From NCBI GenBank assembly GCA_013823505.1, contig PNMH01000008.1, positions 22,828-86,827 on the forward strand: DNA of 64,000 nt, given 5' to 3'. Source of the DNA: Polaromonas sp. (lineage in GTDB: Bacteria > Pseudomonadota > Gammaproteobacteria > Burkholderiales > Burkholderiaceae). The notes beneath the pieces were generated by a model, which saw nothing but the letters and a program-made list of their open reading frames with translations, was not told where the DNA came from and did not search any database. The position numbers and the translations under genes are program-made. Positions 26,161-33,646 of the stretch are shown piece by piece (position 1 is the stretch's first letter; each line of letters opens with the position of its first letter).

Positions 26161-26759
26161 CACGCCCGCTGAGCTGGCTGGCGCTGTGCGGCGTGCATGG
26201 CGCGGTCAGCGTGGTGGTCTGGTGGTCAGGCGGCCCTTGGGTTGACGCGTTCATCTGGCGTGCCGACACCTGGGCCCAGCACCCCTGGACCTTGTGGACC
26301 AGCGCCTGGATTCACCTGAGCACACCCCACCTGATCGGCAACCTGCTGGTGCTGGGCGCTTACCTCACGATCGGGTGGGTCGTGCGGCCCGATGGGCGTT
26401 GCACGCTGGCGTGGCTGCTGGCCTGGCCGCTGGTGCAGCTGTCGTTGTTGCTGTGGCCCGATGTGCGTCAGGTGGTCGGCCTCTCGGGCCTGCTGCACGC
26501 CGGCGCGCTGGTGGTGGCGGTGCACCTGACGATGGCGCGGCTGCCGATCCGGCGCGCCCGCTTCTGGGGTGTGCTGCTCGCGGTGGCGGTGCTCTCCAAG
26601 GTGGCGCTGGAGCAGGCCTGGCAGCGCCCCGTGGTGTGGGACGACACGCACGAACTCTTTGTGGTGCAGGTCGCGCACCTGGCCGGCGTGACCTGGGGCA
26701 TCGTGCTCGGCCTCTTGACCGCCTGGTGGCCCGCCAAGGTGAGCGCGGCCAGCGACTGA
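26157..26759 (+). CDS. rrtA: Rhombosortase-like intramembrane serine protease
   Basis: A 200-residue protein with about six TM helices. It has rhomboid features: LSTPHLIGNLLVLGAYL, the nucleophile in GLSGLLHAG (Ser110) and the catalytic His in QVAHLAG (His174). Small size and the GLSGxLH motif resemble rhombosortases, which cleave C-terminal GlyGly-CTERM anchors of exported proteins. None of the complete proteins in this window has a GlyGly-CTERM tail. The start overlaps the glnE stop (ATGA), and a hairpin terminator follows immediately. It could also be a generic GlpG-like rhomboid. Confidence 0.65.
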   Translation: MTRPLSWLALCGVHGAVSVVVWWSGGPWVDAFIWRADTWAQHPWTLWTSAWIHLSTPHLIGNLLVLGAYLTIGWVVRPDGRCTLAWLLAWPLVQLSLLLWPDVRQVVGLSGLLHAGALVVAVHLTMARLPIRRARFWGVLLAVAVLSKVALEQAWQRPVVWDDTHELFVVQVAHLAGVTWGIVLGLLTAWWPAKVSAASD

Positions 26760-26772
26760 ACCGACCACAAAA

Positions 26773-26792
26773 AACCCGCCGAGAGGCGGGTT
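26773..26792. terminator. Bidirectional Rho-independent terminator
   Basis: Stem AACCCGCC (26773-26780) and GGCGGGTT (26785-26792) with a GAGA loop; A-rich before and T-rich after, so it works for glnE-rhombosortase (+) and for the ferritin-like gene (-), whose stop is 20 bp away. Confidence 0.85.
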
Positions 26793-26811
26793 CTTCATTG
26801 GGGTTTGGACT

Positions 26812-27657
26812 TCAGGCCGGCGCCACGATCGCCGGTGGTGCCAGCGACTTGCGGAAGCGGTTGAGCTCCTGCACGGTCTTGAAGCTCTGCTCCATGAGCA
26901 GGCTCATGTTGTGCAGGATGCGCTCGACCACGCGGTTCTCCCACACGGCGTCAAAGTCGATCTGCTTGTCCAGCCAGTGCTCCAGCCACTCGGGGTCGGG
27001 CAGGCGGCTCTGGATCGTGTCGTTGGGGAACAGGTCCTTGTTCACGTGCAGGTTGGTCGGGTGCAGGGCCTGCGCGGTGCGCCGCGCACTGGCCATGAGC
27101 ACACCCACCTTGGCAAACGCCACGCGCGCGTCGTCGCCGAATTTGCCGATGGCGCGCTTCATGTAGCGCAAGTACGCACCGCCGTGGCGAGCCTCGTCCT
27201 GGCTGAGCGTGGCGTAGATCTTCTTGATGACCGGCTCCGAGTGCCATTCGCTGGCGCGGCGGTACCAGTGGTTCAAGCGGATTTCGCCGCAGAAGTGCAG
27301 CATCAGCGTTTCCAGCGGCGGGGCCGGGTCGAACTCGAAACGGATGTCGTGCAGTTCCTTCTCGGTTGGCACGAGATCGGGGCGGAAGCGGCGCAGGTAC
27401 TCCATGAGCACCAGCGAGTGCTTCTGTTCTTCAAAGAACCAGATCGACATGAAGGCCGAGAAGTCGGAGTCGTCGCGGTTGTCGCGCAGGAACATCTCGG
27501 TGGCCGGCAGCGCCGCCCATTCCGTGATCGCGTTCATCTTGATCGTTTGCGCCTGCTCGTCGGTCAGGGCGCTGGCGTCGAACTGGTCCCAAGGAATGTC
27601 CTTGTCCATGTCCCAGCGCACGGATTCGAGTTGTTTGAAGAGTTCGGGATAGAGCAT
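26812..27657 (-). CDS. Ferritin-like diiron protein
   Basis: A 281-residue helical protein with a full diiron carboxylate ligand set: Glu46 (AITEWAAL), Glu77/His80 (FFEEQKHS), Glu125 (FCGEIRLNHW), Glu155/His158 (QDEARHGG). This E...ExxH...E...ExxH arrangement is shared by acyl-ACP desaturases, AurF-type oxygenases and other ferritin-like oxidases. The length suits a desaturase/oxygenase-like enzyme rather than a storage ferritin. Substrate unknown. It lies 51 bp downstream of the photolyase on the same strand and could be read with it. Confidence 0.75.
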   Translation of the reverse strand: MLYPELFKQLESVRWDMDKDIPWDQFDASALTDEQAQTIKMNAITEWAALPATEMFLRDNRDDSDFSAFMSIWFFEEQKHSLVLMEYLRRFRPDLVPTEKELHDIRFEFDPAPPLETLMLHFCGEIRLNHWYRRASEWHSEPVIKKIYATLSQDEARHGGAYLRYMKRAIGKFGDDARVAFAKVGVLMASARRTAQALHPTNLHVNKDLFPNDTIQSRLPDPEWLEHWLDKQIDFDAVWENRVVERILHNMSLLMEQSFKTVQELNRFRKSLAPPAIVAPA

Positions 27658-27708
27658 GGAGGGCCTTTCGGTACGGGCGCATTTTATGCGGGGGGAGCGC
27701 AAACGCGC

Positions 27709-29286
27709 TTACAAATCGCCAAGGCGGGCCAAGGTCAATACAGCCTGGTCCCGCACCGCCTGCCGCTCGGCAGGGTCCATGCGCTGCAGATTTTTGACCA
27801 TCAGCGCGGTGCGGGGGCTCGATGCCAGTTCGGTCTCGTGGCGGTCCAGAAAGTTCCAGTAGAGCGTGGTCACCGGGCAGGCCTGCGCACCCACACGCAG
27901 TTTGGGCTGGTAGCGGCAACCCTTGCAATGGTCGCTCATGCGGTCGATGTACTGCCCACTGGCCACATACGGTTTGCTGGTGAAGCGCCCGCCATCGGCG
28001 TAAAGCGCCATGCCGATCACGTTGGGCAGTTCCACCCACTCAATGGCGTCCACATAGACCGCGAGGTACCAGTCGGCCACCCGCTGCGGCTCCACTTCCG
28101 CGAGCAGAGCGAACTGCCCGGTGAGCATGAGGCGCTGGATGTGGTGCGCGTAACCGTGTTCGAGTGTCTGACCCACAGCATCCTTCATGCAGGCCATGTG
28201 GGTCTGTGCGTTCCAGTACCAAGCCGGCAGCGGGCGCGTGTGACCGTAGTGGTTGGCGGTCTTCATGCCGGGCATGTCCATCCAGTACACGCCGCGGATG
28301 AACTCCCGCCAGCCCAGCACCTGGCGGATGAAGCCCTCCACACTGGCCAGCGGCAGGCCACGGTCGCGGTGCGCAGCCTCGGCCGCGGCCACCACCTCGC
28401 GCGGGTCGATCAGGTGCAGGTTGAGCGCCACCGACAGCAGCGAATGCCAGCCGAACGGCGTCTTGGTCCACATCGCGTCCTGGTAGGTGCCGAACATTTC
28501 CAGGCGCTGATCGACAAAGTGCCGCAGGGCTTCACGCGCCTGCTCGGGCGTGACGGGCCAGGCAAAGCTTTTGAGATCACCCGGGTGATCGGCAAAACGC
28601 GTCTGCACGAATTCGATCACCTCGCGCGTGATGGCGTCGGGCTCGAACTGCGCGGGCGGTGTGATCAGCCCCGGCCCTTGTTTGGGGTAGCTCTTGCGGT
28701 TGTCCGCGTCGAAGTTCCACTGCCCGCCCACGGGCTGGCCACCGTCCATGAGCACACCGTGTTCGCGGCGCATCTCGCGGTAGAAAAACTCCATGCGCCA
28801 TTCCTTGCGGCCCTGGGTCCAACGTGCGAAACGCTGGCGGCTGCAGAAGAAATGTGTGTCGTCAAAGGTGCGCATCGGCACCGCAGCCGCGGCGGCGGCG
28901 GCTTCAATGTCCTGCTGCAAGCGCCATTCACCCGCCTCGCAGAGCCACAGTGCCTGCGGCTGGAGTTCGGCCAACACGTGTTGCAGGCGCGCGGGCAGCG
29001 AGGCGGTGGCGGGCTGGTCCAGCGCGGCGTCGTCCAGGTTCACGTAGCGCAGCGCAAAGCCCTTGCGCAACAGCGTCTGCTGAAAGTGCCGCATGGCCGA
29101 GAGGAACAGCGCGATGCGGGCCTTGTGGCTCCACACATGGCTGGCCTCGCCGGGCGCCTCGATCATCAACACCGCGTCCTGCGCGGGGTCGAAGCCGGCC
29201 AGGGCCGGGTTGCCGAGCCAGAGCTGGTCGCCCAACACCAGCACCAGACGGCGCAAAGGCCGGGGCAGGGGGAGCGGTGTGTTCAT
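27709..29286 (-). CDS. phrB: Iron-sulfur bacterial photolyase/cryptochrome (FeS-BCP, PhrB-like)
   Basis: A 525-residue photolyase-related flavoprotein. It starts LRRLVLVLGDQLWL, as in the FeS-BCP class. Four cysteines that would hold the [4Fe-4S] cluster are Cys366 (HMACMKD), Cys454 and Cys457 (DHCKGCRYQ) and Cys470 (GAQACPVT). The spacing 88-3-13 equals that of Agrobacterium PhrB (Cys350/438/441/454, from memory). AHHIQRLM (380-387) contains the pair of histidines used for (6-4) photoproduct repair. It probably repairs UV (6-4) lesions using FAD and blue light. Its start overlaps the DUF2256 stop by 4 bp, and the B12 regulator gene is upstream in the same run. Confidence 0.9.
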   Translation of the reverse strand: MNTPLPLPRPLRRLVLVLGDQLWLGNPALAGFDPAQDAVLMIEAPGEASHVWSHKARIALFLSAMRHFQQTLLRKGFALRYVNLDDAALDQPATASLPARLQHVLAELQPQALWLCEAGEWRLQQDIEAAAAAAAVPMRTFDDTHFFCSRQRFARWTQGRKEWRMEFFYREMRREHGVLMDGGQPVGGQWNFDADNRKSYPKQGPGLITPPAQFEPDAITREVIEFVQTRFADHPGDLKSFAWPVTPEQAREALRHFVDQRLEMFGTYQDAMWTKTPFGWHSLLSVALNLHLIDPREVVAAAEAAHRDRGLPLASVEGFIRQVLGWREFIRGVYWMDMPGMKTANHYGHTRPLPAWYWNAQTHMACMKDAVGQTLEHGYAHHIQRLMLTGQFALLAEVEPQRVADWYLAVYVDAIEWVELPNVIGMALYADGGRFTSKPYVASGQYIDRMSDHCKGCRYQPKLRVGAQACPVTTLYWNFLDRHETELASSPRTALMVKNLQRMDPAERQAVRDQAVLTLARLGDL

Positions 29287-29441
29287 GCGGAGGTCTTGAC
29301 GGGTTTGGCTCGGCAACGGTCGCTGCAGTACTTCACCTGGTCCCAGGTGCGTTCCCATTTCTTGCGCCAGGTCATGGGTCGCCCGCAGGCGGCGCAGGGT
29401 TTTTGCGGCAGCGCCGCCTTGTTGCCTTTGAAACCGCTCAT
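29283..29441 (-). CDS. DUF2256 small zinc-ribbon-like protein
   Basis: A 52-residue basic protein with four cysteines (Cys16, Cys19, Cys39, Cys43) in PCAACGRPMTWRKKWE and VKYCSDRCR, the DUF2256 pattern. The family is regularly found beside photolyase/cryptochrome genes, but no function has been assigned to it that I know of. A metal-binding, possibly nucleic-acid-binding role is inferred from its Cys4 and basic content. It overlaps both neighbours by 4 bp (photolyase downstream, MerR-type regulator upstream). Confidence 0.85.
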   Translation of the reverse strand: MSGFKGNKAALPQKPCAACGRPMTWRKKWERTWDQVKYCSDRCRAKPVKTSA

Positions 29442-30418
29442 GCGGCGTCCGCCAGGACTTGCGCACGCCAGCGTGCCACGCCAACCGGAATGTCTTGCAG
29501 CCGGGCCATGGGAAAGAAGATGGGGGCGGCACCGGGTGCCCGACCCCGCTGGGGTTTGAGCAGCACCGGGCACTGACCACCGGCCCAGATCTCGACGCGC
29601 GGTGGCAAACGTTCGCGCAGCTGCTCCAGCGCGGCGCGCACGTCGCGGGCGTTCTGCGAGGCGGTGAAGCCCAGCGCGACGATGTCGGCACCGCTGGTGG
29701 CGGTGGCGGCCACGATGTCGGGAAGCGGCGTCTGCACGCCCAGCGGGATGGTGTGGCACCCCTCCATCACCATGAAACACTCGGCCATGAGCAGGCCCAG
29801 GCTGTGCACCTCACCCGGCAGCGTGGTGATCAGGATGCGCGGCGGTGCCGGCTCGCGCGCCTGGGCCAGCTGGCCCAGCGCCTGGCGCATCACCGACTGC
29901 GCGATCTCGGTGTAGAGGTGCTCCTCGTAGACCTCCAGACGGCCTTCGAGCCAGGCCTGGCCGACCTGCACGTTCATGGGCACCACGCACTCGGTGATCA
30001 GGCGCGCGAGGCCGCGCTCCATCAAGATGCGCGCCATCGCCTGGCGCAGGCCGTGAGCGTCCTGGCGGCGCAGCAGGGGCATCCAGGGATCGATGACCTG
30101 GTCGGCCGCATCACCCACGGTGGACACTGGCGGTTGAATCCGCCGGGCTTGTTGTTGCGTATCCAGTGCGATGAGTTCGATCAGCGGCAACGCCACCACC
30201 CCGCCAGGCCGGTGCCCGGCATCGATGAGGCGACGGATGTGGCGCAGGCGAATCAGTTGTTCGTTGTCGTACTGGCGCTCACCCAGCGCGTCGCGCACCG
30301 GCATGGGAAAGCCATAGCGCCGCTCCCACACCCGAAGCGTGTCTTTGGACAGGCCGGTGTCGCGTTCAACATCGGCGATGCTGTGGCCAGCGGGGATTTC
30401 GGAGCTTGAGGTTGTCAT
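29438..30418 (-). CDS. LitR/CarH-type B12-binding MerR photoreceptor regulator
   Basis: A 326-residue regulator. Residues ~11-80 are a MerR-type winged helix (IADVERDTGLSKDTLRVWERRYGFP). Residues ~110-190 are the helical bundle that caps cobalamin, with W156-x9-E166-H167 (WLEGRLEVYEEH). The B12-binding Rossmann domain (194-320) has the E203-x-H205-x-x-G208 motif (GEVHSLG), whose His is the lower cobalt ligand in CarH. All residues needed for an adenosylcobalamin light sensor are present. In the dark such proteins bind and repress; light breaks the Co-C bond and releases DNA. It is first in a run with DUF2256 and photolyase. I chose the ATG at 30418; a TTG 15 bp upstream is possible. Confidence 0.85.
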   Translation of the reverse strand: MTTSSSEIPAGHSIADVERDTGLSKDTLRVWERRYGFPMPVRDALGERQYDNEQLIRLRHIRRLIDAGHRPGGVVALPLIELIALDTQQQARRIQPPVSTVGDAADQVIDPWMPLLRRQDAHGLRQAMARILMERGLARLITECVVPMNVQVGQAWLEGRLEVYEEHLYTEIAQSVMRQALGQLAQAREPAPPRILITTLPGEVHSLGLLMAECFMVMEGCHTIPLGVQTPLPDIVAATATSGADIVALGFTASQNARDVRAALEQLRERLPPRVEIWAGGQCPVLLKPQRGRAPGAAPIFFPMARLQDIPVGVARWRAQVLADAA

Positions 30419-30464
30419 GGACAAATGATCCAATGTGGCAACAGATTATGGAGTTTTTGTCATG
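30412..30464. promoter_or_regulatory. Divergent control region between the B12 regulator and glutathione peroxidase
   Basis: The 43-bp gap and both start codons hold repeated symmetry. TTGTC-ATG-GACAA (30412-30424) is a perfect 5-bp inverted repeat centred on the regulator start. TTGTCATG recurs at 30457-30464 over the peroxidase start. Such sites could serve autoregulation by the MerR-type protein. No published LitR box is matched, and -35/-10 elements are not clear. Confidence 0.35.
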
Positions 30465-31082
30465 AATTCAGCACTTGTCCACGTCAATGTCCGTTTATTC
30501 CTGCGGCTGGCGGTGAGCGGCCTGGTCGCCGGCGGCGCGCTGTGGAGCCCGGCCGTGCAGGCACAGACGCCCAAGCCCGCAGCGGCAGCCACCGCCTGCC
30601 CGGCGCTGCTGCAGCACCGCTTTGACCGCCTGCAGGATGAAAAGCCGCAGTCGCTGTGCCAGTACAGCGGGCAGGTCGTGCTGGTGGTCAACACCGCCAG
30701 CTTCTGCGGCTTCACCAGCCAGTACGAAGGCCTGGAGGCCCTGTACGCCAAGTACAAATCGCAAGGGCTGGTGGTGCTCGGCTTCCCGGCCAACGACTTT
30801 GGCCGCCAGGAGCCGGGCAACAACCAGGCCATTGCCGACTTTTGCGAAAACACCTTCGGTGTGAAATTTCCGATGTTCAGCAAGACCAGCGTGGTCGGGC
30901 GCGAGGCCAACCCGCTCTACAAACAGCTGGCCGCCAAAACCGGCGAGACACCTCAGTGGAACTTCCACAAGTACTTGATCGGGCGCGACGGCCAGACCGT
31001 GCGCAGCTATCCGAGCACCCTGGAGCCGAAAAACCCTTCTTTCGTAAAGGACATCGAACGATTCCTCTCGACCAAATCGTGA
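30462..31082 (+). CDS. Secreted glutathione peroxidase family protein
   Basis: A 206-residue thiol peroxidase. An N-terminal signal peptide (LFLRLAVSGLVAGGALWSPAVQAQ, read in two parts, cleavage near residue 35) places it in the periplasm, unlike the usual cytoplasmic BtuE type. The peroxidatic cysteine is Cys82 in NTASFCGFTSQY, with the Gln region FPANDFGRQEPG and the Trp region PQWNFHKYLI completing the catalytic tetrad. It reduces hydroperoxides, probably with thioredoxin-like donors. GGAG lies before the ATG at 30462. It is divergent from the B12 photoreceptor gene, consistent with control by light or oxidative stress. Confidence 0.85.
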   Translation: MNSALVHVNVRLFLRLAVSGLVAGGALWSPAVQAQTPKPAAAATACPALLQHRFDRLQDEKPQSLCQYSGQVVLVVNTASFCGFTSQYEGLEALYAKYKSQGLVVLGFPANDFGRQEPGNNQAIADFCENTFGVKFPMFSKTSVVGREANPLYKQLAAKTGETPQWNFHKYLIGRDGQTVRSYPSTLEPKNPSFVKDIERFLSTKS

Positions 31083-31110
31083 CTGACCAGTCACAATAAA
31101 ACTGTCCAGT
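31079..31110. promoter_or_regulatory. Tandem inverted repeats (operator-like) before the CFA cluster
   Basis: GTGACTG-AC-CAGTCAC (31079-31094) has perfect 7-bp arms and overlaps the peroxidase stop codon. Six bases on, ACTG-TC-CAGT (31101-31110) repeats the core. Two phased copies of ACTGnCCAGT-like symmetry resemble a TetR-family operator; no TetR gene is in the window. Confidence 0.45.
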
Positions 31111-31397
31111 CTATTTTGAGCTCAGCTACCGTCATGAACGCCCACCCGTCCGACCGGAAACCCCGCCCCCGCGCATTCGTCCGGAACTTTTTTGGGCGCG
31201 TTTTTCTCTCAGTGGGCAAGTCGGTTCAGACGCCGGCTGCCGAATTCCGTTTTGCACTGCGAAGCCTGTCCGGTTCTTGTGACCGGGCTGAAATCCCGAG
31301 GCGCTTCTCCTCCTCCTCCCTCCCTCCCTTGTTCGTTTCGGGGCGCTTCGCAGGCTTTTGTATCCCGACCAGCACCGCTGGCTCTCATTGAGGTCCG
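31111..31397 (+). other. Gene-free stretch before the CFA cluster
   Basis: About 315 bp separate the peroxidase stop from the FAD oxidoreductase. A frame of 91 codons (31116-31391) runs through it, but it has no ribosome site, an Arg/Ser-rich composition and no family features, so I leave it out. The stretch has a CT-rich tract (CTCCTCCTCCCTCCCTCCC, 31308-31326). It most likely holds the promoter and a long leader of the CFA operon. Confidence 0.5.
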
Positions 31398-32813
31398 ATG
31401 ATGTACACGGACCTCCCCAACACCCCGGCCCGCATGGCCAACCGAGCTCCCCGCGTGGCCATCGTCGGCTCCGGCATTTCGGGGCTGGCCGCCGCCCACA
31501 CGCTGCAAGGGCTGGCCGACATCACGCTCTTTGAAGCGGGTGACTACTTCGGCGGCCACACGCACACGGTCGACATGACCCTGCCGAACGCCCACGGTGT
31601 GCCCACCACCTTCGGCGTGGACACCGGCTTCCTGGTGCTCAACGAACGCACCTACCCCAACCTGCTGGCGCTGTTTGCGCAGCTGGGTGTGCCGATTGCC
31701 AAGTCCGACATGTCGTTCTCGGTGCAGGCGCCGGGTGCCGCGCCCGGCGGCGGGCCGCTGGAGTGGAGCGGTTGCAACCTCTCCACCGTGTTTGCCCAGC
31801 GCCGCAACCTGTTCAACCCACGCTTCCTGCGCATGCTGGCCGACATCGTGCGCTTCAACCGCATCACGACGAAGTTGGCCGAGCAAGGCGAAGACCTGCG
31901 CGACAACAGCCCGCAGCTGCAACCGCTGGGTGACTTTCTGAAGGCGCAGGGCTTCTCGGCTGAATTCCGCGACTGGTATTTCCTGCCCATGATGGGTTGC
32001 ATCTGGAGTTGCCCGACGGACCAGATGCTGGCCTTCCCGGTGGCCACCATGGTCCGCTTCTGCCACAACCACGGCCTGATCCAGGTCACCAACCGACCGC
32101 AGTGGTACACGGTGGACGGCGGCGCGCGCCAGTACGTGCAGAAGATCACCAACCACATCGCCGACAAGCGACTGAACACGCCGGTGCAGCAGGTGCTGCG
32201 CGACGGCCAGGGTGTGCGCGTCGTCACCGACGGCCAGGTGGAGCGGTTTGATGCCATCGTGCTCGCCTGCCACAGCGATCAGGCCCTTCGCCTGCTGGGC
32301 GGCGAAGCGTCGGCCAACGAGCGCGAGGTGCTCGGCGCCATCCGCTACCAGCCCAACCGCGCGGTGCTGCACACCGACGCCTCGGTGCTGCCCAAGAGCC
32401 AACTTGCCTGGGCCGCCTGGAACTACGAACGTGCGCCCAGCCAGGGCGTGGAATCGGCCCAGGTCTGCCTGCACTACCTGCTCAACCGACTGCAACCGTT
32501 GCCGGTTTCGCAACCGGTGGTGGTCTCGCTCAACCCGCAGCGCGAGATCGCGGCGAAACACGTGGTGGGCGAATACGAATACGACCACCCGGTGTTCGAC
32601 CTCGCCGCCATCCGCGCGCAAGCCCGTGTGCCGGCCATGCAGGGTCAGCTCAACACGTACTTTGCCGGCGCGTGGACCGGCTACGGCTTTCACGAAGACG
32701 GCCTGAAGTCGGGCCTGCACGCGGCGCGATCGCTGATCGATGCGCACCAGCTCGTGCCCATGACGCAGCGCGTCGAGGCCCAGCGCGCTGCCTTGCCTGG
32801 GGTGTTTGCGTGA
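31398..32813 (+). CDS. FAD-dependent oxidoreductase of the CFA cluster
   Basis: A 471-residue flavoprotein of the amine-oxidase/protoporphyrinogen-oxidase fold. The dinucleotide motif is VAIVGSGISGLAAAHTL (G24, G26, G29), followed by the FAD ribose-binding LFEAGDYFGGHTHTV; the C-terminal FAD motif is TYFAGAWTGYGFHEDGLKSG. Proteins like this are constantly found beside DUF1365 and CFA-synthase homologues. In Rhodobacter a flavin enzyme of comparable context takes part in furan fatty acid formation. A lipid desaturation or isomerisation role is therefore plausible but inferred. GAGG precedes the ATG. The next gene starts with GTG inside its stop. Confidence 0.85.
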   Translation: MMYTDLPNTPARMANRAPRVAIVGSGISGLAAAHTLQGLADITLFEAGDYFGGHTHTVDMTLPNAHGVPTTFGVDTGFLVLNERTYPNLLALFAQLGVPIAKSDMSFSVQAPGAAPGGGPLEWSGCNLSTVFAQRRNLFNPRFLRMLADIVRFNRITTKLAEQGEDLRDNSPQLQPLGDFLKAQGFSAEFRDWYFLPMMGCIWSCPTDQMLAFPVATMVRFCHNHGLIQVTNRPQWYTVDGGARQYVQKITNHIADKRLNTPVQQVLRDGQGVRVVTDGQVERFDAIVLACHSDQALRLLGGEASANEREVLGAIRYQPNRAVLHTDASVLPKSQLAWAAWNYERAPSQGVESAQVCLHYLLNRLQPLPVSQPVVVSLNPQREIAAKHVVGEYEYDHPVFDLAAIRAQARVPAMQGQLNTYFAGAWTGYGFHEDGLKSGLHAARSLIDAHQLVPMTQRVEAQRAALPGVFA

Positions 32814-33646
32814 ACACCACGCCGGTCGCACAGATCGGCTTTGGACAGGTGCGCCACACGCGCCACCGCCCGCAGCGCAACGCCTTCGCCTACCCCACCT
32901 ACTTCCTGATGCTGCCCATGCGCAGCCTGCGCCAGCACGGCCCCGGCGCCCTCGCACGCAACCGCCGCGCGGCGCTCAGCTTCAACGACGCCGACCACGG
33001 CGATGGCCGCGCGGACAGCCTGCATTGGCTCGACGAGTTGCTGAGCCAACACGGCATCGACGACGCGCAGGGCGAGGTGTGGCTGCACACCTACCCGCGT
33101 GTGCTGGGCTACACCTTCAAGCCGGTGAGCTTCTGGTACTGCCACCGGGTTGATGGCACGCTGCGCGCGGTGTTGGCCGAGGTGAACAACACCTTTGGCG
33201 AGCGCCACTGCTATTTGCTAGATGCGCCGCACTACGGTCAGCCGTGCGAGGCCTCCAAGGTGTTCCACGTGTCGCCGTTCTGCCCAGTGCGCGGCCGCTA
33301 CCGCTTTGTCTTCATGCGCGCCGAGGGCACTACCCACCACGCCCTGCCGCGCACCGTGGCGCGCATCGATTACTTCGACGACCTCGGCGCGAGTGCCGAC
33401 AGCGAGCCCCTGCTCAACACCAGCGTGAGTGGCGAACTGCAGCCGCTGAACGCGCGCAGCCTGCGCCGCGCGCTGTGGTCCTACCCGGCCATGACCTTCG
33501 GCGTCATGGCCCGCATCCACTGGCAGGCCGTGCGCCTGTGGATCAAACGTGCGCCCTTTTTCCGCCAGCCGCCCGCTCCGGGCGACTTCGTCACCGCCGC
33601 CTCCCTGCCCGCGACTCCCGTGAACGCCGAACACAGCCACCCATGA
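32810..33646 (+). CDS. DUF1365 protein
   Basis: A 278-residue protein with the DUF1365 pattern: GFGQVRHTRHRPQRNAFAYP at the start, HTYPRVLGYTFKPVSFWYC in the middle and SKVFHVSPFCPVRGRYRF after it. The family has no established activity but co-occurs with the FAD oxidoreductase before it and the CFA-type methyltransferase after it in many bacteria, so it is thought to act on the same lipid. It begins with GTG overlapping the previous stop and ends in a 4-bp overlap with the CFA gene, meaning tight coupling. Confidence 0.88.
   Translation: MNTTPVAQIGFGQVRHTRHRPQRNAFAYPTYFLMLPMRSLRQHGPGALARNRRAALSFNDADHGDGRADSLHWLDELLSQHGIDDAQGEVWLHTYPRVLGYTFKPVSFWYCHRVDGTLRAVLAEVNNTFGERHCYLLDAPHYGQPCEASKVFHVSPFCPVRGRYRFVFMRAEGTTHHALPRTVARIDYFDDLGASADSEPLLNTSVSGELQPLNARSLRRALWSYPAMTFGVMARIHWQAVRLWIKRAPFFRQPPAPGDFVTAASLPATPVNAEHSHP

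Noticed and set aside
26911..29559. An 882-codon frame antisense to the ferritin-like and photolyase genes
   Set aside because: No family features; the opposite strand holds two well-supported genes with all active-site residues.
30426..30449. ECF11-type (RpoE-ChrR) promoter before the peroxidase, suggested by TGATCC
   Set aside because: The -35 matches but no fitting -10 follows at 17-18 bp, and no rpoE/chrR gene is in the window.
31116..31391. Open frame of 91 codons between the peroxidase and the FAD oxidoreductase
   Set aside because: No ribosome site, Arg/Ser-rich low-complexity composition and no recognisable domain; better explained as leader and promoter DNA.
30419..31397. Search for a T(G/A)TACA-N12-TGTA(C/T)A type LitR box
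   Set aside because: Only one isolated TGTACA (31403) just past the interval; no paired half-site at the right spacing.
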